A stretch of DNA of 64,000 nt from Aristolochia californica. Taxonomy: Eukaryota; Streptophyta; Magnoliopsida; Piperales; Aristolochiaceae. Positions 37,550 to 47,693 of this stretch are shown here, piece after piece. The DNA lies in contig JARWKL010000008.1 of assembly GCA_029961685.1 (NCBI GenBank), positions 40,068,821 to 40,132,820 of the forward strand, given 5' to 3'. The notes under the pieces are model-generated. The model did no database searches. It was not told the DNA's origin and saw only the letters and a program-made list of their open reading frames with translations. Each line of letters starts with the position of its first letter. Position 1 is the first letter of the stretch. A program made the translations under genes and the position numbers.

Positions 37550-38732
37550 CTTCTAGATAATGGAAAGAGATCCAAACTCATTGAAATTGCATACTTTTTC
37601 TTTGATAAGATTATAAAATACACTTAATTCAATTAATTCAAAACCATATGATAATTTAAAATTTAAATTAAAACTTAAATCGATTATTTTTTGGTAGTGC
37701 CACTATCTTAAGGATATCACTCTGTGCCTAAATATGTTTGGACCCATAAACCAAAATAAACTAAGCTTTAGAAGTTGAAGCATTTATGAGTATATTCTAA
37801 TTCTATGATGGTTTACAAAAAAAAACATATTATATACAAGTGTGGTCGTGACATGAGACCTAGCTTTGTCAAGGTTATATTAATGTACTTAAAAAAAGGT
37901 TTCCATCAGTTCTCATTTGGAATGGTCACATCCAATCAATTTAGCTTGCCCCATGATTCTTTATTAATCAAAGTTGAAGCAAATCAATCAATCAACTCTA
38001 ATTTAATTAGTTAATCTCTTAAATGGGTTTTTAATAAGGAGAGAGTGCAATTTAAGGCCTTGTCTTTAGAGATCATTCAAAGCTGACAAAATGAGGCTTC
38101 TATTTTTACTAAAATGACATATGTTAACAAGGCCTTTAATCTCACTAATCATTAAATATTTAGTTGATGTATTATATACATCTAATCCCTCATAATTTTG
38201 GGAAATAGTGTACCTATAAGTGGTTCATTTACATTTTAATGTGAATTAGGGCTAATGGGTATGTTGCTATCATGTATTCTATCGGATCCCTAAAATCTAA
38301 TATATATCGAGTATTGAACTGTATCAACATCTCTCAGGTGAAAATAAAGAAAATCTAATATCATGTGTCATATCGATACTTTCAAAACCAAGACGTATCC
38401 TTCATACACTCGCCACTTAAGAGTGTGTTTATGCCAATAAGAAAGTAAATATAGAAAAAATATCTAGTGAATTTTTTTATTTTACCAAAATTTCCAATGT
38501 TTGTGCTATTTTTGGGGGATTTTTTTTCATTTGATACATCTCGATTATTCTTATCTTTAAGAAATGTTTAAAAGGATAGAAAAATGAGTTCCTATTGCTC
38601 CAATAGGAAACTAAGGTTATAGATCACTTATCTCTTACTTTAATTTTATTTTTATTTTTATAAAAAATATATTTATTTTTAGTGTAAATGCAAACACTAT
38701 AACTATTTTTTTCCGTTATCTCCTACTTGACA

Positions 38733-38829
38733 ACGACTAGCCAATACACCCAAAAGACAGATCTGTTAGGTGCGGAAAGCTACCGCCTACAAGAGTGGAT
38801 GAAACCATTCTGATACTATTGCAGCACAA
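38733..38829. repeat. Second member of the TGGTATCAG-containing dispersed repeat
   Basis: The sequence gactagccaatacaccc, then gttaggtgcggaaagc, then ttctgatactattg runs parallel to the block at 5304-5370 (acctagccaatatacaac ... gttaagtacgaaaagc) and to its ctctgatacca. Order and spacing are similar, so both descend from one dispersed element. Confidence 0.6.
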
Positions 38830-39370
38830 ACACAAAAAAACTAGTCAAAAGGGAATATTTTCCAGTAGAATTTTTTTTTTAAAGAGAAAACTGGTAAAAG
38901 AAAAACGATTTTCCTTCATTTTGTTTTTCCTATGGTGACACTAACGGTCCTTATGAAAATGATGCAACGATGCGACAAATGTTACGATAATAACGTATAT
39001 TAGACTGAAGAAGGATTATCTAACTTTTAATAATAATAAAAAATAAAATAATTGAAGAACATTGAATGGTACCTAAAATCATTGGAGATAGTTCAATCTT
39101 GTCCTTTGGGTCCCAACTTAAAACAACGAAAATCTTTTCTCTTTTCATAGTGTTGAAAAGGGCAAAATAAGTAAATAAATAAATAAATAAAATGAGAAAG
39201 GAAAACTCAAAGCCCTCAAACTAGTGATAATAAAATTGCCTGTACTTAGAGAAAGAAAAACCCATTTGTCTTCCAAGACAATAAGACAACATCAATAGGC
39301 CAGTTTCAGATTTCATGACTTCTTACATTCTAGTTGTCAATGGCCGGCCTAGATGCCACCCTCCCTTCCC

Positions 39371-39378
39371 TATAAAAA
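39371..39378 (+). promoter_or_regulatory. TATA box of NF-YC gene
   Basis: TATAAAAA lies about 130 bases before the chosen ATG, in a C/T-rich context, as expected for a plant core promoter. Confidence 0.6.
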
Positions 39379-39465
39379 CCTCTGAACAGTCTTCCTCACC
39401 TCCGACTCAACTGCATTCACCCGCTAGAAAGCTGGTTCTGTTTTGAGTATACATACACATACGTA

Positions 39466-39492
39466 TATATATATATATATATATATATATAC
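39466..39492. repeat. (AT)n tract in the NF-YC 5' leader
   Basis: About 13 TA dinucleotides end eight bases before the NF-YC start codon, between TATA box and ATG, so they are probably transcribed. Confidence 0.9.
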
Positions 39493-39499
39493 AAGGGCT

Positions 39500-39862
39500 A
39501 TGAGACAAGCGGGGATGTTTTCCGGTATCCACTCCGGCGGCGTCTCAGGGAGGACCGGACCACACTTGTTACCGCTGGCGAGGATTAAGAAGATCATGAA
39601 GAGATCCGGAAAGGACGTGAAGATGATCTCCGGCGAGGCGCCTATAATTTTCTCAAAGACATGTGTGCTCTTCATCGAGGAGCTGACGTTGAGGTCATGG
39701 AGTGTGACCCTCAAGGGGAAGAGAAGGATGCTGCATAAAGACGACGTCTCGGAGGCGGTTGAGATGACTGATATCTTCGACTTTCTCGTCGATACGGTGA
39801 CGAATTCCGGCTGCCGGGAAGATGGTGGTGGTGCAAAGGAAGGCTTGATCATGGAGAGATGA
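39500..39862 (+). CDS. NF-YC: NF-YC (HAP5) histone-fold subunit, 120 aa, intronless
   Basis: NF-YC pairs with NF-YB through a histone fold and, with NF-YA or CONSTANS-type proteins, binds CCAAT or CORE elements. The diagnostic sequence is LPLARIKKIMKRSGKDVKMI, then SGEAPIIFSKTCVLFIEELT, LRSW, and DIFDFLVDTV. That is the whole conserved core at about residues 24-100. The flanks are very short, only about 20 residues on each side. Several core positions differ from the common form: SGKDVKMISGEAP rather than the usual DEDVRMISAEAP, and FSKTC rather than FARAC. This suggests a divergent NF-YC clade. The first ATG in frame is 39500. The frame is open further up to a TTG at 39443, but that codes a Tyr-Ile repeat from the (AT)n tract in the leader and is not a plausible start. 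Confidence 0.92.
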   Translation: MRQAGMFSGIHSGGVSGRTGPHLLPLARIKKIMKRSGKDVKMISGEAPIIFSKTCVLFIEELTLRSWSVTLKGKRRMLHKDDVSEAVEMTDIFDFLVDTVTNSGCREDGGGAKEGLIMER

Positions 39863-40142
39863 ATAAGTATGGTTCTTCTGCTGATCTTTTGCTTGTTGCA
39901 GTTATTATTTTGTTTATCTCTTGACTGTCGCAGTCCTTTTAACTCTCTGTGAATTCAAATCTTGTGCAAGCTGCTTCAATTCTTCTGGGTTCATTTTTCC
40001 TGGTTTTCAACTTCTGGAATGCTATTCATATATCACAGTTCTTGGAAATATTTTCTCCCTAGGGAAGGGTATGCTTTCAAGTAGGATTCTCTCTCTAGAT
40101 GGTTCATTTTCTGTTTATTGATCACTACTTTTGTTTTCTGAA

Positions 40143-40523
40143 CTCATGAAGCTGACTAATTTTTCTGAAAAATGTGGAAACTACTGGGTCCTTTTCTCTC
40201 TCTCTTTCTCTCTCAAAGAATTGATGGTTTTCTGGATATTTCTCAGTACATTGTTTTCCCATCTCAGAAAACTGATCAGTTTTTTCTTACTGTTGGGGTC
40301 TGAGATTTTGTCAAAAATGTCTCTCTCTCTCTCTCTCTTCTGGTTTTTGACTACTCATGAAGCTGATTAATTTTCCTGAGATATGTGGAAACTACTGGGT
40401 CTTTCTCTTTCTCTCTCTCAAAGAATTGATGGTTTTCTGGATATTTCTCAGTACATTGTTTTCCCATCTCAGAAAACTGATCAGTTTTTTTCTTACTGCT
40501 GAGGTCTGAGATTTTGTCAAAAA

Positions 40524-40567
<44 letters not shown>

Positions 40568-40650
40568 TCTCTCTCCCTCTCTCTTCTGGTTTTTGAACTC
40601 ATGATTAGTTTTCTTTCTAATAGGGTCTGAGAGGTCTCTCTTTCTCTCTC
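40143..40650. repeat. 211-bp tandem duplication downstream of NF-YC
   Basis: Copy 1 starts at 40143 (ctcatgaagctgactaat) and copy 2 at 40354 (ctcatgaagctgattaat). They share long matching blocks, including caaagaattgatggttttct and cagaaaactgatcag. Copy 2 ends in an expanded (CT)n tract of about 40 bp (40526-40570). A third, shortened copy starts near 40597. The two main copies differ at a handful of positions and in CT-run length. Confidence 0.92.
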
Positions 40651-43292
40651 TTACAATTGGGTGGTCTGCAACAAATCTAGCTCAATCCAACCCTAAGGTG
40701 GGTGTTTCGGAAAAACCGATATGTATCGTATTATACGTTATTTCTTAACTGTTACATACTACATAACATCCGATACCCCGTATAAATCCCATGAATGGTA
40801 AAGGAGCAAAGTTCCTCGTCTCACCAATAAATATCAGTAACTAGCCGATACTTATTGGATCGTAGGGCACCCGATACACGCAGATACAGGGGATTGTATT
40901 GCCCGATGCATCCGATACATACCCGATTTCGAGCTCCGGGTACAGGAGTACAGTGTTACATGTAACAAATAGGGACGTTAGGGTTAAAAAAAAAAAAAAA
41001 ACAAAAAGTAGCCACCACCTTCACGTGAATCACGTGTATAGATTCCACGTTCCTTTGATTGATAGATGAATCCAAACGAGAAAGTCGTCCATGTTCAAAA
41101 ACTCAACTTCTCATGATAAATAATGCAAGTTAAAAACATAGATGCAACATGATAGTATAATAATCTCTACCAAAGTTGATACTATTAAAATACCAAATGG
41201 AATGATAAGTATTAGCACCCAATATTAACCTTACAAACTTTTATACATTCATGGTTGCATGTATCGATCGATACGTGTATTTGATCCTTATTCTATCGGA
41301 AAACAAATACGAGTTCAAAATATTGATTCTTCTTGGGCATATCGATAATATCGACATTGTCGATATTAGATATAGACTCTAGACAACTTAGAGCACCTTT
41401 CAATATTGTTCTTTAAAATATTGTGTATTTTATCCAAGATAATTACTGGATTATAGTTTCGGAATACTCCATCATATCTTAAAAAATTGTAGTATTCTTT
41501 ATTTTTATTTTATATGTGAAACACTGATACGAACCATGCCACCATGGTCTGTCCCTACATTGTAATAGAGTAAATCCAGCCTACGTCCTCATGGTGGGTC
41601 CCACAATATAACAGAGTAAAACCAGCTTTTGTTCACATCAAACACTGAAAGAAAAAAGAAACTATGTGTTTCGATACTTGATTTTTTAATTTTAATTTGA
41701 ATTTCTTATTGGTAACCAGGACAGTTGATACTTGGTTCATTTTAATGAAAATGATCTTAGGTTTTATGTCGGTAAAGCGAAGTAGCATATCCTCCAACTG
41801 TTTTATTCTAGAATCTTATATACGTGGAAGCTGAATTCCCGTTCATCGTACAATATAATACCAAATATCAAATAAATATACCTTATATCGAATATCTTCC
41901 AATCAAATTCATTTAATTGGTATTTAATATCAAATACAAGAAGGAAAAAAACTATAATAAAGTCAATTGAAAATGATACAAAATGAAATATAGGCTTTGT
42001 ATGTTAATTAATAGATTTACCAAACCCACCAAATTTATGGTCTTGTGTGGCTCACATAAGAACACAAAAGCTAGGGTTGGAGGATCATTAATAGTAGGAC
42101 ATATTTGCAACCTTTTCATGATGTCAACTACATTGTGTCACCTTTTCAAGTTATTTGCCTTTCAATTTATGATTTTCTAGACATTTTGGAAGCATTATAT
42201 TAGGGTTTTAGATTCTAAGGTCTAAGTCTCAAAATTGATTCAAAAAAAGGATTGATAATTACTTCTAACCATAGAACTACATAGATCACAAGTGGGCATA
42301 TCGGATTCTCGATACATATCGGAGACCTCAAAATCCAATACATATCAGGCATATTAGCCAATACAATCTCTATGTATTGGCTTTTATCAACCAATATGAG
42401 GTGTATCGACTAGCGATACAATATCCTTGGTACAGACAATTTTGTGTAGACTAATCTAAAAGTTTTTTTTTTTTAAATTGTTGTTTTTAAAATTACTAAA
42501 AAAACATGGTTATTTATATTAATATGTCTCCAATGTTAAAAATATTATATAATGACCAAATACATATTATGTTATATATTTAGTTTAGAAGGTGACATTA
42601 TGTTACACCCTCGAGTTCGTGTTTTAGACTTTAAGTAACCCGATATCGATAGCCGGTATGTGACACCCACCCCTATTCAAGGGTAAGATATGGCGTAGAG
42701 GAGAGCATACCGGTATTTTTATATGTATCAATTGAAATCCGATATGTATTTATTGTATTATCGGATACGTTCTTCCGTATTGGCCGATATGCTCCCCGTA
42801 TCTGCGTATGGCTTGAGTTAAGCAAACATGGAATAAAGAAGAAGACATGGAAATTGAAAACTCGGCAAGGGAAAAACAAACGAACATGGCGGATAATCCA
42901 CCAACTTATCAGTAAACAAGATTCTTTACCACGTAAGTCAAATTTAATCACTCCACCTGCCATGGCTCCAGCCGCCTTTGTCACTGTAATCTCGGAAAAG
43001 GGTGGAGAAGACTCATCATCCAAGTTGAGAATTTTGACAGCTGAATACGACATCCCTGCGCGACGAAGCGATCAGAGAACCCCACGACATCCGGAGCAGC
43101 AGCTAGCCACGAGCAACTAAACTCGTGGAGAAACCTTGACCCTTCGATCGATTTCGTCTCGATCGAACGGTAATGAATCGGCTGCAAGGATTTAGATAAC
43201 GGGGTAAGGACGAATAGTTGCAGAGTTTCAAGCAGGCGAAAGACGAATTATTTGGTAGCCGGCGAGAAGAGGGGCAAGAGACGAGGGAAGAG
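40651..43292. other. Spacer rich in GATACATATCG-like dispersed repeats; cytochrome b561 5' flank
   Basis: Blocks at 40716-40935, 41250-41370, 42290-42435 and 42700-42820 are full of variants of cgatacatatcgg/gatatgtatcg. No domain-bearing frame is seen. A minus-strand frame from 43053 reads MSYSAVKILNLDDESSPPFS down to a GTGG donor-like site near 42935. It looks exon-like and would be divergent from the cytochrome b561 gene, but I cannot find a continuation. Confidence 0.45.
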
Positions 43293-45920
43293 ATGGCTTT
43301 GGGCGTCGATGGGCGGGTGTTCACTTATGTTTCCCATGTGCTGGCGGTAGCTTCGGCGGTGTTGGTGTTGGTTTGGTGCATCTATTACCGGGGAGGATTG
43401 GCTTTCACATCAACCAACAAACAGCTTATCTTCAATGTATGCTTGCTCATTTTCTGGGTAGTCTGAATTATCTCTGTTTTTCCAGTGGGTCTTGAGTGGT
43501 GATGGAATTTGATTGAAGTGTTATTCTGTGTTCTTGGTCTTTGTCCATTTATTTGTTCAATTGGGAACTAAAATCCGCTCCCTTAAGAGTTCCCAAAATC
43601 TGCTTGATCGTGTAAGTTTGTTGATTGGTAAATTTTGAAAATGGGTAATGTTCATGTTCTAACAGACTTCAACTTTGACTTACAATGTTTTTTAAAGGAG
43701 TTCGTTTTCTGAGTTTTTTTTTTTTATTACAGTAAGTGATTCTTGTTACAACCAAGATTGTTTAGGATGGAGTACCAGTTGATCGTACATCTTTATGTTC
43801 AGAATTTACCATGTATCTTCCTCTTTTGCCCTGAATCTTGTTTTTTTAGTGTTTTAGTCTCTTCTTATTACTTCGTGGTCACTAGTTTGTACCTCTACTT
43901 CTATGGTTCTCTGTTTATTTCTTTTCTCTACTTAACTAGATCAGTTTTTCTTCTCCGATATGATCTTGGTCAGAGCAGACTGTTGAGAAACTTTGTCTGG
44001 CTCATTTTTGTTTATTGGGTTATGCTTTATTCTATCTTCAGCTTTGCATATTCATTGCCAGCTCTATTGATTTTATCTTTAGCTTTCCCCGTATATTTTT
44101 AGTCACCTCTGATTATTTTGTCTTTGGCTTGCTTAATTACACTCACCTCAGCATCTTTTGTCTTGTTTCAAGACTTTTTGGGGTTTACTTTAGCCAGTAA
44201 CTTAGACTCATTTGGTTTTGTTCTTTTCATTGTTATCCCTTACATTAGCTTCAAATGTTTTGCTGCCTAATTCAGTTCAGTGTTGATTTTTAGTCCTGTT
44301 CTGCTATGTTTTTGTTCGCATGAGTAATACTTTTAGAGGTTTAAAAGGGCTGAATAGATGGCCTAGATGAAACTAATGTAATGCAAGAGGAGCATCAGTA
44401 AAAATTCTCTGAAAACTAACTTTGGTATTGTGAAGTTTCTTCTTATTTATGTCAAACCCGAAATAAGATATTCTATCTCAAGCCTCTTGCTGATATTATT
44501 CTTCTTGGAGGCCGTATGTGGGATTTCTGAATCTTCTATAAATCTTGGGTAAACTCAAGCTTGGTGTTCATTGTCTTCTTTTTATGTATTCCAGGTTCAT
44601 CCAGTGCTAATGCTCATTGGATTTGTTATCATTGGAAGTGAAGGTAAAGACTGTCAAACAACTCATTTCTAAACTTTCTTAATGAATCATAGTTTTCTCT
44701 CTCCTATCCTTCAAATGTCTATTTATCATTTGATGCAGCTATAATCAGTTACAAGGCTCTCCCATTCAGTAAAGAGGTGAAGAAGTTGATTCATCTTGTT
44801 CTTCATGCCATTGCTCTTGTACTTGGGATTGTTGGTGTATATGCTGCTTTTAAGTACCACAATGAGAGTGGAATTGCCAACTTGTACAGCTTGCACTCCT
44901 GGCTTGGACTTGGTACCATTTGTTTATATGCTATTCAGGTATGGAAATGTAAATTACAGAGCCAGTTGGCAATAACTGTCTTGCTAGTTAAACACTAGAG
45001 CAATAGTAAGATTTTTTAGGCTAGATGCCTCTATGAAATTTTCACCTATTCACTCAGGTAGAACACTTCGGTTGGAAACTGTCCCCTTAAATTCCTTCAT
45101 AGTGAAAGTAGACATGGTGATGGATCAACACAACTAAAAAACTTTGGTACATTTAGTGGTCTTCCAGAGATTATCTCTATGAAATTTTAGGGTGGTGCAG
45201 CAGTTGCTTTGTCCTGGAGAAAAGGCACCAGGCCTTGATCCCCTTCTGTAACCTTTTCTTAACACAACACAGTTTTCATTAGAGGAGAAAGAGTCCGCCC
45301 CGACGATTCCTCTCAAAAAAGTGATTGTCTTCAAATCAATTCAAAGTAGTCTTGGTTACAGCCTTTGATACGGGTAGAAGGTCTCAAGGGATCTTACTTA
45401 GTTACTTAGTGGATTAGTACTTTCACTGTGCAGTGACAGAGCAGAGGAATTGCTCTTCTTATAAACTGGAGCATGGCATTACTAAGTCACTAGTACAAAC
45501 TAGTAGGCTGTGGATGTAATAGGAAGTAAAACTCTTGCAGTTTAATTATCTGTTAAAAATATTTTTAAAATTGTCTCACTCTGGTTTATGGTTTTGCCTT
45601 TGAAACTCCAGTGGATTTTCGGCTTGGCTGTTTTCTTCTTTCCCGGTGGCACACCATCTCTCCGAAGGGGAGTTCTCCCTTGGCATGTGTTTTTTGGACT
45701 CTTCGTCTACCTCTTGGCCTTGGCCACAGTTGAATTAGGGTTTTTGGAGAAGCTCACTTTTCTGCAGAACACTGGTCTGGATAAATATGGCCCTGAAGCT
45801 TTCTTAGTGAACTTCAATGCCATTGCTGTGGTATTATTTGGTGCATTCGTCATCTTGGCCACCATTTCTACAGTTCATGTTGAGGACCCACATAGCTACA
45901 GTCCAATCTCAGATAGTTGA
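43293..45920 (+). CDS. Cytochrome b561, transmembrane ascorbate ferrireductase, 233 aa, 4 exons
   Basis: Plant cytochromes b561 move electrons from cytosolic ascorbate across the tonoplast or plasma membrane to monodehydroascorbate or Fe(III) chelates. Exons: 43293-43436, 44595-44643, 44739-44938 and 45612-45920, 702 bases in frame. The protein has six predicted membrane helices. Conserved His, candidates for the two haem b groups, are H50 (FNVHPVLM), H83/H87 (LIHLVLHAIAL), H117 (YSLHSWLG) and H156 (LPWHVFFG). The ascorbate-side motif region ALPFSKEVKK and the SLHSW substrate motif are present. Length matches Arabidopsis CYB561/ACYB-2 (about 230-240 aa). The N-terminus MALGVDGRVFTYVSHVLAVA starts the first helix. 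Intron 1 is about 1.16 kb. A CAT/CTG-repeat (46066-46097) lies in the 3' region. Confidence 0.96.
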
Positions 45921-47343
45921 AAAGTGATGATATGTTGATAAAGTTGTAAGTTTAGTTATTTATGCTTGTTTCTAGAGCTTGTTAATTGTACTGTTTATCA
46001 AATATGGTTCTTCCCACTTCTCTGTAACCATGAACAAGATGGTATGAGTTTACTAAGAAGACGTATTCATCATCATCATCTGCTGCTGCTGCTGCTTCAT
46101 TGGACTCCATTAAAATTTATATATTAGCATGGTGTACTTTTCATGATATCATCAATTTTGATACTAACACTTCAATGTTCTGAATCTGGTTTTAAGCCTA
46201 TAGAATTTAAAGAAAATCCACTCATGAAGCAGAGTCTATATCTTGGAGAGTTATGTTACCTAAGTATAAATTACTAATGTGTTCGGTACAGAGAGGAAGA
46301 CACTCCTGATTCAAACTTTCTTGAATGACACCAATACCAATAACCCACTTCTTTGGATCTTGTGGTTTAACATTTAGATGTTTCTGTAGTAAACTCACTC
46401 GATATAAAATAGTGTTTGTTCTATCGCAGAAATGAGCCACACACCTACCGGAGGGTCATCAGATGCTAATCTGATCAAAGACATACACAAGGATCTGTGA
46501 GGCTCTTATCACCCATAATTTTAATCTCTCTCTCTGTAGGGAAGTACACTCTGTTCCTTACCATTTGCATCAATAACTTTGAGATCCTTGGTGTAATGCT
46601 TGATAGCTTCCACTTTTCTAGATTCATGTCTCTCCACTAAGGTCAAGAAACATAAGAATATCAAGTGATAATTCACAACAGTTTTAACCATTCTGAAGTT
46701 CAAAAGCAACAATGCTACAACAACTCCGTTGTACCTGTCAAAGGCCTGTCAGGATTTAGAAAGAGAAAATCTTTGCACTATTTTCTCCGATTGCAACATG
46801 GTTAGGGTCTCTCACCTCCAAAAGCATTGATCTGATTGGAAAATCTAATTTGCTTATGAAGTATTAGAAATGGAAAAACGGGAAAAGAAAGGAAAAGAAA
46901 AGGGAGAGAATGAGTGAATATTAATTCTGATGGAAGTGGCAAGAGGAAAACTCAATATATCTAGTCTCAAAAAAAAATTTAGACGACAATCAACCGAACG
47001 ATGTGGCACTCCCATGTCAAAACTGTCAATCTGGAGTGAACTGAGCTAGGGTATTGATGGGGAAACGGATGGATACGATATTGCTCGATCTTTTGGCAAA
47101 GAACTAGATTTTCCAGATTGGGATTGAATTTTGAGAATCTTCTATACTTGATAAGCATTGAATGCGGAATGAAATATAATAAATCTAAGGGAAACGTTGG
47201 AGGTGGAAAATCAATGGAAGAGAAAGTGCAAGAGGTGTAAAACTTGAACAAAGGACGGATTGAGTAAGCAGGGTGGGGGAATGAACGTGGAAGTTACACG
47301 CTCTTCCGCTCGGGTGAGAAAAAAAAAATAAGAAAGTGGGGTG
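45921..47343. other. Cytochrome b561 3' region and duplicated promoter-type sequence
   Basis: Positions 45921-46140 are 3' UTR. On the minus strand, 46640-46555 reads VERHESRKVEAIKHYTKDLK after an acceptor-like TTAG and ends at a GTAAGG donor-like site. It looks like a single exon of an unknown gene, and I could not extend it. Positions 46980-47343 match 54560-54880 (for example gcaagaggtgtaaaacttga and acggattgagtaagc), so this is the left border of the FRO-region duplication. Confidence 0.5.
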
Positions 47344-47538
47344 GAATTTGGAAACTGCAATTCCACTCCAATTATTCTTACCAAACCCAGCGGGGAGGAA
47401 TTTGGAAACTGCAGTTCCAATGCAATTATTCTTACCAAACCCAACAGGGAGGAATTTGGAAATTGCAGTTCCAATGCAATTATTCTTACCAAACCCAGCG
47501 GGGAGGAATTTGGAAAGCGCAGTTCCATTGCAATTAGT
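47344..47538. repeat. 54-bp tandem repeat in the FRO copy 1 promoter, four units
   Basis: Units start at 47344, 47398, 47452 and 47506, the last one cut short. The core is gaatttggaaactgcagttc followed by ..caattattcttaccaaaccc. Related units, spaced 77 and 53 bp, occur upstream of FRO copy 2 at 54880, 54957 and 55010. Confidence 0.95.
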
Positions 47539-47553
47539 TTACTTAGTTTTTGG

Positions 47554-47560
47554 TATAAAT
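47554..47560 (+). promoter_or_regulatory. TATA box, FRO copy 1
   Basis: TATAAAT in the context ggtataaataagg, conserved exactly before FRO copy 2 at 55025. Confidence 0.65.
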
Positions 47561-47592
47561 AAGGAAGGAATTAGAAGAAGAGGCATGCTTCG

Positions 47593-47672
47593 GAACCTGA
47601 CTCAGCTTCTCTCTCATCTCCAACATAGCATTGAACCTAACTCAACTTCTCTCTCATGTCCAACTTAGCATT
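47593..47672 (+). repeat. 40-bp tandem duplication in the FRO copy 1 leader
   Basis: gaacctgactcagcttctct at 47593 and gaacctaactcaacttctct at 47633 begin two 40-base units, each ending in tagcatt. FRO copy 2 has one such unit (about 55036-55072). Confidence 0.85.
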
Positions 47673-47693
47673 GGTGTGTGCACGAGGGTACCA

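Larger units (their letters stand above)
35549..39370. other. AtuA 5' region and long spacer
   Basis: Positions 35549-36350 hold the AtuA leader. A likely noncoding first exon lies around 36200-36330. The ATG at 36330 would read MAESNTHPAQLKRSF and end shortly after splicing, so it is a possible upstream ORF. From 36350 to 39370 there is no recognisable gene. An (AT)n tract lies at 37490-37548, GATACATATCG-like sequence at 38280-38410, and a diverged member of the repeat seen at 5181-5482 at 38733-38829. Confidence 0.5.

Noticed and set aside
39443..39499. N-terminal extension of NF-YC
   Set aside because: Begins with TTG and encodes only the translated (AT)n microsatellite; the first ATG is at 39500.
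39424..39852. Minus-strand frame opposite NF-YC
   Set aside because: Shadow of the NF-YC coding sequence that ends in a Tyr-Ile run from the (AT)n tract.
43743..44200. Plus-strand hydrophobic frames
   Set aside because: They lie in intron 1 of the cytochrome b561 gene, which is T-rich; T-rich DNA gives hydrophobic translations by chance.
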